Shown: piece by piece, positions 56,203 to 64,000 of the stretch
How positions within the stretch are numbered: position 1 is the first letter of the stretch
How the letters are laid out: the number at the start of each line of letters is the position of its first letter
Assembly (NCBI GenBank): GCA_016717325.1
Contig: JADKFV010000012.1
Location: 62,001-126,000, forward strand
Length of the DNA stretch: 64,000 nt
Reading direction: 5' to 3'
From: Bacteroidota bacterium
GTDB taxonomy: Bacteria > Bacteroidota > Bacteroidia > AKYH767-A > OLB10
Notes under the pieces: generated by a model
What the model was told of the DNA's origin: nothing
The model's database searches: none
The model's input: the letters and a program-made list of their open reading frames with translations, nothing else
Program-made: the position numbers and the translations under genes

Positions 56203-58581
56203 ATGAAAAAACAATTTCTAAAATTAATGTTGACAGGAGCCTTAGGTTTAGGCTCACAACTAGGATTCGGTCAAGCCGAACTTCAGGTAATTCACAATTC
56301 TGCCGACCCTGCAGCAGCAACGGTAGATGTTTATGTTAATGGTGCATTAACATTAGACGATTTCGCATTTAGAACTGCAACACCTTTTGTTACACTGCCA
56401 TCGGGAGTGCAATTAAATATTGGTGTGGCACCGGGTAACAGCACATCTGCAAACGATACATTGAAAAATTTTCAGGTAACATTGATGATGGGTCAGCGCT
56501 ATGTAGCTGTAGCGAATGGCGTTCTTAATCCGGGTAGTTTTGCACCAAATCCTGATGGCACCTCTTCGGCCTTTACATTATTTTTACAAAACAACATTAA
56601 AAACATGGCCACGAATGCAGGCGAAGTAGACTTTGTTGCCGTTCATGGTTCAAGCGATGCGCCTACTGTAGATGTAATAGCGCGCAATGTGGCAACTTTG
56701 GTTGATAACGCCTCATACTCAAATATAACAGGATATATAAGTGTACCCGCTGCAAGCTATACACTTGATGTAACTCCTGCTGCAGGCTCTCCCATTGTAG
56801 CATCATTCACAGCAGATTTAAGCACCTTAGGTGGTGGTTCGGCAATAGTATTTGCTTCGGGATTTTTAGACCCATCGACAAATCAAAACGGACCGGCATT
56901 TGGATTGTATGCTGCACTTGCCAATGGAACTGTTGTAGCTTTTCCATCGGTTAGTTTTGCACGCTTACAGGTAATACACAATGCTGCCGACCCCGCTGCT
57001 GCAAGTGTTGATGTTTATGTAAACGGAAGTTTACTTTTAGACGATTTCGGATTTCGCACTGCTACACCTTTTGTAGATGTGCCTGCCGGAGTGCTACTTA
57101 ACATTGGTGTTGCAGGTGGAAACAGCACATCGGTAAACGATACATTAAAAAACTTTCAGGTAACACTTGCCAATGGTGGTCAATACTTAGCGGTAGCAAA
57201 CGGAGTACTAAATCCGGCAAACTTTGCTGCAAATCCTGATGGAAAATCAACTGCCTTCACATTATTTTTACAAGACATGATGAGAGAGTCGGCAATGATG
57301 AGTACCGATGTAGATTTCAGAGTAATACATGGCGCCAGCGATGCACCTACTGTAGATGTTATTGCACGTAATGTTGCAACCATTGTTAACGATGCGCCTT
57401 ATAGTGCAATCACAGGTTACATCAGTGTTCCTGCTGCAAACTATACATTGGATGTTACACCGGCTGCAGGCTCACCTATAGTTGCAACTTTTAAAGCAGA
57501 CTTAAGTAGCTTGGCCGGAGGTTCTGCTGTTGTATTTGCATCGGGCTTCTTAAATCCCGCAACAAATCAAAATGGCCCTGCGTTTGGTTTATTTGCTGCT
57601 CTCGCAAATGGTACAATAGTTACTTTGCCACAAACAAGTATAGCACGTCTTCAAGTGGTGCACAATGCTGCCGACCCTGCTGCTGCAAGTGTAGACGTAT
57701 ATGTGAATGGTAATTTACTGCTCGATAATTTTGCATTCCGCACTGCAACTCCTTATGTTGATGTTCCTGCCGATGCGTTATTAAACATTGGAGTTGCCGG
57801 AGGTAACAGTACATCGGTAAACGATACATTGAAAAATTTCCAGGTAACTCTTGCCAATGGTGGTGAGTATCTTGCAGTTGCTAATGGTGTATTAAATCCT
57901 GCAAACTTTGCTGCAAATCCTGATGGAAAATCAACAGCATTTACATTGTTTTTACAAGACCAAATGAGAGAGTCGGCTTTGGTGAGTACCGATGTTGATT
58001 TAAGAGTTGTACATGGCGCAAGTGATGCACCTACAGTTGATGTGTTGGCAGGAGCAAGTATATTGGTTGACAATGCTGCTTATGGCGATATTACTCCATA
58101 CTTGTCGGTACCTGCTGCAAACTATACACTTGACATTACTCCGGGCAATAATAACTCTGCAATAGTTGCAAGTTTTGCTGCGACACTTTCAGGTATACCA
58201 GGAAAATCGGCTGTGGTTATTGCATCGGGATTTTTAACTCCATCGGCAAATCAAAATGGTGCTGCCTTTGGTTTATTAGCTGTGTTGGCCGATGGAACAG
58301 CATTCATGCTTGGTAATGTTACAAGTATTGACGAAAACACAGGCACCATTAATTTTGGTATGTATCCGAATCCTGCAAACGATATGGTAATGATTTCATT
58401 GCCCGATAACGAAACTAATGCAATTGTAGAAATAACCAATTCACTAGGTCAGGTTGTACTTTCACAACGCCCAAACAATTCTCTTTTCGATATCTCATTG
58501 AAAAACTTTGTAAGTGGTGTATATTTTGTGAATGTACAAACACCAGCAGGAAAATCTACTTCTAAATTAATTGTTCAATAA
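56203..58581 (+). CDS. Secreted DUF4397 repeat protein with T9SS sorting domain
   Basis: 792 residues: signal peptide (about 1-25, SQLGFGQAEL), three tandem modules of about 225 residues (starting near 27, 252 and 480), each containing two DUF4397-like beta-sandwiches (LQVIHNAADPAAASVDVYV ... VDFRVIHGASDAPTVDVIA), then a T9SS type A domain (FGMYPNPANDMVMISLPDNE ... VSGVYFVNVQTPAGKSTSKLIVQ). Modules 2 and 3 are nearly identical over long stretches, also at DNA level, so unit number may vary by recombination. DUF4397 function is unknown; probably structural or adhesive. Confidence 0.88.
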   Translation: MKKQFLKLMLTGALGLGSQLGFGQAELQVIHNSADPAAATVDVYVNGALTLDDFAFRTATPFVTLPSGVQLNIGVAPGNSTSANDTLKNFQVTLMMGQRYVAVANGVLNPGSFAPNPDGTSSAFTLFLQNNIKNMATNAGEVDFVAVHGSSDAPTVDVIARNVATLVDNASYSNITGYISVPAASYTLDVTPAAGSPIVASFTADLSTLGGGSAIVFASGFLDPSTNQNGPAFGLYAALANGTVVAFPSVSFARLQVIHNAADPAAASVDVYVNGSLLLDDFGFRTATPFVDVPAGVLLNIGVAGGNSTSVNDTLKNFQVTLANGGQYLAVANGVLNPANFAANPDGKSTAFTLFLQDMMRESAMMSTDVDFRVIHGASDAPTVDVIARNVATIVNDAPYSAITGYISVPAANYTLDVTPAAGSPIVATFKADLSSLAGGSAVVFASGFLNPATNQNGPAFGLFAALANGTIVTLPQTSIARLQVVHNAADPAAASVDVYVNGNLLLDNFAFRTATPYVDVPADALLNIGVAGGNSTSVNDTLKNFQVTLANGGEYLAVANGVLNPANFAANPDGKSTAFTLFLQDQMRESALVSTDVDLRVVHGASDAPTVDVLAGASILVDNAAYGDITPYLSVPAANYTLDITPGNNNSAIVASFAATLSGIPGKSAVVIASGFLTPSANQNGAAFGLLAVLADGTAFMLGNVTSIDENTGTINFGMYPNPANDMVMISLPDNETNAIVEITNSLGQVVLSQRPNNSLFDISLKNFVSGVYFVNVQTPAGKSTSKLIVQ

Positions 58582-59433
58582 ATTCAATAATCAAATTGCT
58601 CACAAAACAATTTGAATAAATACTGAAATGCTCCTCAATCAAAAATAGATTTTTGTATACTTAAAATAAAGCTCCTGATGCGTTGCGCAAACGTTATCAG
58701 GAGTTTTTTTTTGCTGATATTTTTAAAGCAAATTGAAATAACTTAAATTAAAAGAATGAAATGCTGGTTTGCAGACTCATGAATGTTTTGAAATCGTTTA
58801 ACGTATATACTTATGGTTAAAATAAAAAATAATTTATCATTCGCTAAACTAAAATATACTCCTATTCTACTTTAAACACAACTATTAAATCAACCTCTGC
58901 TTTCAATTACGAAAAATACCCAGAATGGCATCTCGAAAAAATGATGGGAATCATACAAGATATTGACAAAATGAGGTTGAGGAATATGCATTCAAAAAAA
59001 GTAAAGAGCACAATAACATCGTTCACAAATCAAGCACGGGTTTTAAAAAATCTTTAAATTTCAAATGTTGCGCTTTTATGAATCTTGAGGGTTGAACAAT
59101 AATACAGGTTTTGATTTTCAATCTCCCCAACCCTGTTTTGATTTTGGTCAGCTAGTTAAATATTGAATTGTCCATTTCCTATCTGCAAATATTTCATACT
59201 CGTGCTGCACCTCCAAGAGTCTCTTGGTGTTAGGATAAATCCCTTTTTTAATTTCCTTTTTCTTCACTATTCGAAGTAGATTCAATGATACATTGGGAAT
59301 TAATCACCAGAAATATTCCAGGTAAAAATGCTATGCTCATTTTACAAACATAGTTTCAATCAAATAATAATGCATATTTACTTCTTGAAGTCGGATACTA
59401 TTTTCTACTGACCAGTTTTTAATAGTTTAATTT
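58582..59433. other. Intergenic region with possible gene remnant
   Basis: After the terminator there is an open frame without good start at about 58856-59057 (TTIKSTSAFNYEKYPEWHLE, then KMMGIIQDIDKMRLRNMHS, ending LKNL) that could be a degraded gene. Nothing else is recognised. Confidence 0.45.
58671..58712 (+). terminator. Intrinsic terminator of the DUF4397 gene
   Basis: CTCCTGAT ... ATCAGGAG, 8-bp stem with an inner GCGTTGCGCAAACGTT loop, then nine T. Confidence 0.85.
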
Positions 59434-61104
59434 ATGAAACCTCCATCAATAGCCAATCGAAAAATATTCTTTAATGCAATTTGCTATTTCATGATTGTGG
59501 CAATTTTAAATCTTACGGTGTCGTGCAGTTATTATAAGGTAAATAAAGTTCGAAACCTGAATGAAGACAAAAGCAAAGTTGAAGTAGAAAAATATCAAAA
59601 GCTTAATAAATATTTTATTCTGCATACAGGAAACGAAATGTGGCATGTATCCATCCAAAACATAAACGCTGAAAACAAAACAATGGAAGTAAACTTGGAA
59701 AGCGTTGCCGCCAAACATAAACTCTACACACCCAATTCTACCAACGATACTCGCTACCGAGAAGGGCGAGGCGAAAAAGTAGTGCTAAATGAAGTACATA
59801 TTCTTACATCGCAGAATGTTGATACACGCGATAGCATTGCCACAATCAATTTTTCTTCCATCACCCGCATCGATATAATTGAAATGGATACCTGGAAAAA
59901 TATTGGCACATTCGTTTTCACTGCTACAACTGTTGCTGTTGGTGCCTACGTTATAAGTCTCATAATTATAATACTTACAAAATCATCGTGCCCTTTTGTT
60001 TATGCACACGATGGCACAGGCTACAATTTTAAAGGTGAAATATATGGCGGTGCAATTTTTAAACCATTGGAGCGCGATGATTATATGCATTTGCAAAACA
60101 TCACAACCGATGCATCAATTTTCAAAATGAAAATAACAAACGAGTTGCTCGAAGTGCAATACACAAATTTGGTAAAAGCAATGCTGGTAGAGCATAATAA
60201 AAACGAAAATATTTTGATTGATAACAGGGGCGAAATACATAGTATAAAAAGTACCCAACCACCACTTAGTGCACTAATGAACGATACCGAAAATATGATG
60301 ACACAGCTTGCTGCCATCGATAGTAATTTATGCATGTTCGATGGTGAAAATAACAACCATAATGTGAACGACCTGGTTTTAAAATTTGCCAAGCCTGCAA
60401 AAGCGCAAGAGACAAAACTTGTAGTACGGGCAAAAAATTCTTTATGGCTCGATTATGCATTTGGAGAATTTACAAAACTATTTGGCAGCTATTACAATAA
60501 GTTTATAGAGAAGCAACGCACGGCAAATCACGATTCGTTACTAAACTGGACTGTGAAACAAGGGTTGCCGCTATCGGTTTATTTAAAACAAAACGGACAG
60601 TGGAAATTGATAGAACACATTCCTACAGTTGGACCTTTGGCTTCACGCGATTTTTGTATTCCTATCAATGTGTCGCAAATCACCACTCCCGATATGGAAA
60701 TAAAAATAAGTTGTGGTTTTATGTTTTGGGAAGTTGATTATGCGGGCATAGATTTTTCGGAAGACGAAAATATTAAAACCACCGAAATGGAATTGCAAAG
60801 CGCCATAGACGAAAACAATATTGATGTAAAATCGCTGATTGCAGAAAATGATAAAAACTATTTGGTACAACCCAAACCGGGGAATACCGTTGAGTTTATA
60901 TACAAACTTCCGGCAATGAAAAATGAAAAAGCATACGATGTATTTTTGCAAACAAAAGGATACTATGAGCATGTAAGAAATTACAAGGGCTTACCCAATA
61001 AAAAATACCTGACCTCTATGAAAGAGGAAGGCGCATTTATTGATTTTACAAAATCGTTATTCGATAAAATTAAAAACGATGCAGGCCTTACCACTTCAAA
61101 ATAA
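59434..61104 (+). CDS. Lipoprotein-like membrane protein of unknown function, partner of radical SAM gene
   Basis: 556 residues. The N-terminus ends in a lipobox-like LNLTVSCSYY (Cys about 31), followed by a soluble domain (about 35-160, FILHTGNEMWHVSIQNIN), a helix (about 165-185) and then SSCPFVYAHDGTGYNFKGEIYGGAIFKPLERDDY (about 188-221), a motif that recurs in uncharacterised Bacteroidota surface proteins (from memory). The remaining about 330 residues are beta-rich. The radical SAM gene starts 6 bp after the stop, so the two form a unit. Confidence 0.65.
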   Translation: MKPPSIANRKIFFNAICYFMIVAILNLTVSCSYYKVNKVRNLNEDKSKVEVEKYQKLNKYFILHTGNEMWHVSIQNINAENKTMEVNLESVAAKHKLYTPNSTNDTRYREGRGEKVVLNEVHILTSQNVDTRDSIATINFSSITRIDIIEMDTWKNIGTFVFTATTVAVGAYVISLIIIILTKSSCPFVYAHDGTGYNFKGEIYGGAIFKPLERDDYMHLQNITTDASIFKMKITNELLEVQYTNLVKAMLVEHNKNENILIDNRGEIHSIKSTQPPLSALMNDTENMMTQLAAIDSNLCMFDGENNNHNVNDLVLKFAKPAKAQETKLVVRAKNSLWLDYAFGEFTKLFGSYYNKFIEKQRTANHDSLLNWTVKQGLPLSVYLKQNGQWKLIEHIPTVGPLASRDFCIPINVSQITTPDMEIKISCGFMFWEVDYAGIDFSEDENIKTTEMELQSAIDENNIDVKSLIAENDKNYLVQPKPGNTVEFIYKLPAMKNEKAYDVFLQTKGYYEHVRNYKGLPNKKYLTSMKEEGAFIDFTKSLFDKIKNDAGLTTSK

Positions 61105-61110
61105 TAAATC

Positions 61111-62346
61111 ATGAGTACAATCAACAAAACTGATACTTTGGAAAATAAAAGTAATGCGCAAAGCAATAATATTATTTCTGTAACGAGGCGAAATGCTACA
61201 CATATAATTACGGGTTATAAAGCACGCTTACAAAGGGTAAAATTTCGTTTACATATTTTAAAACTTGCATTGCAAACTTATGGATGGAAACGCTCAACTT
61301 TTAGCATGCTCAAACAATTGGAACAAAAACGAAGGATAGTGCATGGCGAATTTCCAATCACAAAATGGGTGCAATCGAATGATAGAATTGCATTTACATT
61401 GTACAACCCCGGCTATCCTTCGCAACAGTGCGATGATGTATTGCTCGAAGAAATGAACCGCATTGCGCCATCATCTGTTATTGCTCGTCCAATCCGCTTT
61501 GCACATTTTGCCATCACAAAAAAATGCCCTTTAAGTTGCGAACATTGTTTTGAGTGGGACAACCTTAATAAAAAAGAAATACTGGATTACAACGATTTGC
61601 GAAACATAGTTTTAAAACTAAAGCAAGCCGGCATTTCGCAATTACATATTAGTGGTGGCGAACCAATGTTGCGTGTAAACGATATTGTAAAGTTATGCGA
61701 AGAATTTTGCAATAGTATGGAATTTTGGATTCTTACAGCGGGATATAATTTCACAAAAGAAAATGCCACACGACTTAAACAAGCAGGTGTAACAGGCATT
61801 ATAGTAAGCCTCGACCATTACAATAAAAGTATGCACAACACATTCAGGCAATCGAAAGATGCATTTGATAATGCTATAAATGCAATAAAATATGCCCGGC
61901 AAGCTGACATGGTAGTGGCTGTAACATTGTGTGCTACAAAATCATTTCTTACCAAAGAAAATCTTTATCGCTATGCCTCATTTGTGCACTCGCTCGATGT
62001 TTCGTACATTCAACTACTGGAACCAAAAGCGGTAGGCCACTATGCCGGAAAAGATGTGACAATCAATACGGAACAAATTAAAATACTCGAAGATGTTTAT
62101 TTCGAAATAAATTATTCACCTACGTATACACACTACCCTATTGTGGTTTATTTAGGAGACTACCAACGTAATGCTGGATGCCTGGCTGCCGGAAACCGTG
62201 CATTGTATATTGATACCAATGGTGATGTGCTTGCATGCACATTTTGCCATATACCATCGGGCAATGCTTTGCGTGATGAACTTATGGATGTAGTAAATAG
62301 AATGCGTAAAAAAGGTTGCAGCGATTATATCGCTTCGGTTTTATAA
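61111..62346 (+). CDS. Radical SAM protein with SPASM/twitch-like C-terminus
   Basis: 411 residues. The radical SAM site is KKCPLSCEHCFEW (CxxxCxxC, about 131-143), with the GGE motif in LHISGGEPML (about 172-181). The C-terminus has a second cysteine set, AGCLAAGNRALYIDTNGDVLACTFCH ... KKGC, consistent with an auxiliary cluster. An N-terminal about 100-residue helical extension is unusual. Such enzymes mature peptides or modify small molecules. No short precursor peptide was seen next to it. Confidence 0.82.
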   Translation: MSTINKTDTLENKSNAQSNNIISVTRRNATHIITGYKARLQRVKFRLHILKLALQTYGWKRSTFSMLKQLEQKRRIVHGEFPITKWVQSNDRIAFTLYNPGYPSQQCDDVLLEEMNRIAPSSVIARPIRFAHFAITKKCPLSCEHCFEWDNLNKKEILDYNDLRNIVLKLKQAGISQLHISGGEPMLRVNDIVKLCEEFCNSMEFWILTAGYNFTKENATRLKQAGVTGIIVSLDHYNKSMHNTFRQSKDAFDNAINAIKYARQADMVVAVTLCATKSFLTKENLYRYASFVHSLDVSYIQLLEPKAVGHYAGKDVTINTEQIKILEDVYFEINYSPTYTHYPIVVYLGDYQRNAGCLAAGNRALYIDTNGDVLACTFCHIPSGNALRDELMDVVNRMRKKGCSDYIASVL

Positions 62347-62440
62347 AACACAGATATTATTTGTTTGAATATATTTCACAAAGCGTGGTAAAGCTTAAGC
62401 TGTTTTATTATTTTATAAAGCGCATCTATAAAAAAACATT

Positions 62441-64000
62441 TTACTTCTTCACAGCCTTTATTACTGTCAATTTCTCATCTTCCGTTTTCAATTCAATAAA
62501 ATAAATTCCGGGCCCGGCATCTAAATTCAAATCAATTATGTTGGTGGCATTATATTCTTTAACGAATATTTCCTGACCAATAATATTTTTTATTGTTACT
62601 TGAATATTTGAATATGTTTTATCCAATTCGATATTGATGTTCCCGGTGGTTGGGTTTGGGTAAAATGTAAAGTGTGCGCTTTCATCTGCATTACTACTCG
62701 TGCGGCAGTTTACAGTTACTATTTTTCCTGAAGATAATTTTGAACATAGGTTAGCATTTGTAACTATCACCCTATACGTTCCAGTACTAACTGCCGTATA
62801 ATTTATTGAAGTTTTTCCCGCTAAAATATTGCTGCCCTTTTTCCACTGATAGGTGTAGCCAATACCGCTGTTGGCAGCAAGTACAACGCTATCACCATTA
62901 CAAAATGTAGTTGGTCCTTGTGCGGTAATAGTAGCCGTTGGTAGTGGATTAACCGTTACCAATGCGCCTGTAGTTGTGGTTTTGGAACAGCCGGTTGCTT
63001 TATTCGTTACAATCACTTTATAACTACCACCGGTAGTTGCATTATATGATGGCATAGTATCGCCTGGTAAAATATTCACTCCCTTTTTCCATTGATACAA
63101 ATAGTTTGTTGCCATAGGTGCGTTGAGCAAAACATTGCCACCGGTACAAAATGTGGTTGGCCCAGCGGCTGTAATAGTAGCAGCTGGTAATGCTTTCACA
63201 TTAACAAATAACGATGCCACTTGCCCAACTCCATAAATGCTATTGCCACGCACTGTAATATTACCCGATACTGCATTCGATGCAAAGTCTACAGTAATTG
63301 AATTTGTAGTGCTGGTTCCGGTTGCCCCACCCGGTAAGGTCCAAATATAACTCGTTGCATTTGCTACTGGCAGTATAGAATAGATAACGCTTTTTTGCCC
63401 TTTACAAACACTTGCAGGACCGGTGATGGATGGAGGACAACCGGGCACATGATTAAGCACAACGCTGTAAAGTAGCAAAGTTATACCATCCATACCGGCA
63501 GGCCATGAGTTTACAAGCCCACAAACTACAGCACCCATGCATGGCTCATAAACCATTCGACTTTTATAACCCCATGTAGAACCTCCGTGCCCATAAGTTG
63601 TATGACCAAACCATAATTGTTTTTCCAATCCAAAACTATAAGTATATGCTTGTGGTGTGGTAATAAAAGTAGTAAGTTCTAACAGTGAGGCAGGCTTCAA
63701 CAACTGGCCGGTAAAAAGTGCGTTGTACCACTTTGCCATATCGCCCGAAGTAGAAAACATTGCCCCTGCACAGCCCCCTGCAGTATTCAAGCCTACGCGC
63801 GAAGTATCGTTATAATCTAATGAGTTGTACCATCTGTGTGCAAGAGTTCCATTTGCGTTTTCCTTGACATCGTAAAACGAGTTTGATAAATTTAACGGTG
63901 ACAGTATACTATCGCGAATTATTTTCGAAATATGAATTCCTGTTGCACTCTCTGCAACCATGCCCGCCAAAATATAATTTACATTTGAGTAACTCCAATT
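62441..64000 (-). CDS. Beta-lactamase-fold serine hydrolase with Ig/PKD-like domains and T9SS domain, 5' truncated by window
   Basis: The frame continues past 64000: the edge reads NWSYSNVNYILAGMVAES, containing the class C/serine hydrolase YxN motif (YSN). The SxxK motif lies outside the window. GHGGSTWGYKSRM corresponds to the KTG-like third motif. Then follow three Ig/PKD-like repeats (CPPSITGPASVCKGQKSV; ITAAGPTTFCTGGNVLLNAP; ITAQGPTTFCNGDSVVLAAN) and a T9SS type A domain (FYPNPTTGNINIELDK ... GIYFIELKTEDEKLTVIKAVKK). A surface hydrolase of esterase or D-Ala-D-Ala type; substrate unknown. Confidence 0.85.
   Translation of the reverse strand, partial: NWSYSNVNYILAGMVAESATGIHISKIIRDSILSPLNLSNSFYDVKENANGTLAHRWYNSLDYNDTSRVGLNTAGGCAGAMFSTSGDMAKWYNALFTGQLLKPASLLELTTFITTPQAYTYSFGLEKQLWFGHTTYGHGGSTWGYKSRMVYEPCMGAVVCGLVNSWPAGMDGITLLLYSVVLNHVPGCPPSITGPASVCKGQKSVIYSILPVANATSYIWTLPGGATGTSTTNSITVDFASNAVSGNITVRGNSIYGVGQVASLFVNVKALPAATITAAGPTTFCTGGNVLLNAPMATNYLYQWKKGVNILPGDTMPSYNATTGGSYKVIVTNKATGCSKTTTTGALVTVNPLPTATITAQGPTTFCNGDSVVLAANSGIGYTYQWKKGSNILAGKTSINYTAVSTGTYRVIVTNANLCSKLSSGKIVTVNCRTSSNADESAHFTFYPNPTTGNINIELDKTYSNIQVTIKNIIGQEIFVKEYNATNIIDLNLDAGPGIYFIELKTEDEKLTVIKAVKK

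Overview
The window looks like a chromosomal segment of a Bacteroidota bacterium, probably from the Chitinophagales/Sphingobacteriales side (inference from gene content; no rRNA is present). The signs are AT-rich DNA, seven proteins ending in a T9SS type A sorting domain, an aerotolerance (bat) operon, a DUF4295 gene in the rpmB-rpmG-ftsY-rimO ribosomal cluster, GlsA/GlsB-type acyltransferases, and promoters of the Bacteroidota form TTTG-N19-TAnnTTTG instead of the E. coli form.

Layout. 1-4.1 kb: a membrane GT-C/TPR protein (cut by the window edge), an anchored TPR protein, an SRPBCC protein and pyrE. 4.6-17.3 kb: a block of large secreted T9SS cargo (GH57-like glycosidase, CotH-like protein, three unknown or propeller proteins), interrupted by a sugar nucleotidyltransferase. 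17.8-26.4 kb: housekeeping genes (metallophosphoesterase, pnp, rpsO, rpmB, rpmG, DUF4295, ftsY, rimO) with a HigB/HigA toxin-antitoxin module inserted. 26.4-31.9 kb: a saccharopine dehydrogenase-like enzyme, a RAYT-type transposase next to a seven-copy palindromic repeat array, the tmRNA gene, surE, a PIN-domain toxin-antitoxin pair and engB. 32-41.7 kb: a sensor kinase, the glsB/glsA lipid genes, pyrG, a vWA protein, an ABC exporter and truA. 42.1-51.1 kb: moxR-DUF58-batD-like-batA-batB-batC-batD-batE. 51.2-64 kb: rpe, a methyltransferase, a TspO/SRPBCC/SDR group, a DUF4397 surface protein, a lipoprotein paired with a radical SAM enzyme, and a beta-lactamase-fold T9SS protein cut by the right edge.

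Two things stand out. First, the RAYT gene (27737-28342) sits 68 bp from an array of alternating inverted repeats with a 66-bp period that runs up to the tmRNA promoter. This is a REPtron-like arrangement, and repeat finders could misread it as CRISPR. Second, at least nine conserved genes, including the normally indispensable pnp, rimO and moxR, carry single-base indels at short homopolymers. Two nearby compensating indels scramble the Walker B motif of the ABC exporter. The simplest explanation is residual assembly error, so apparent fusions such as HigB-HigA need checking before any biological reading.

Intergenic DNA holds several dispersed repeat families: the CCCGACAC hairpin, the CCTTCGACTTCGCTCAGGG element, a 62-bp-period repeat, a 25-bp tandem repeat, the TTAGTATTGAG motif after both pyrE and pyrG, and a degenerate 100-bp repeat at 41.9 and 55.9 kb.
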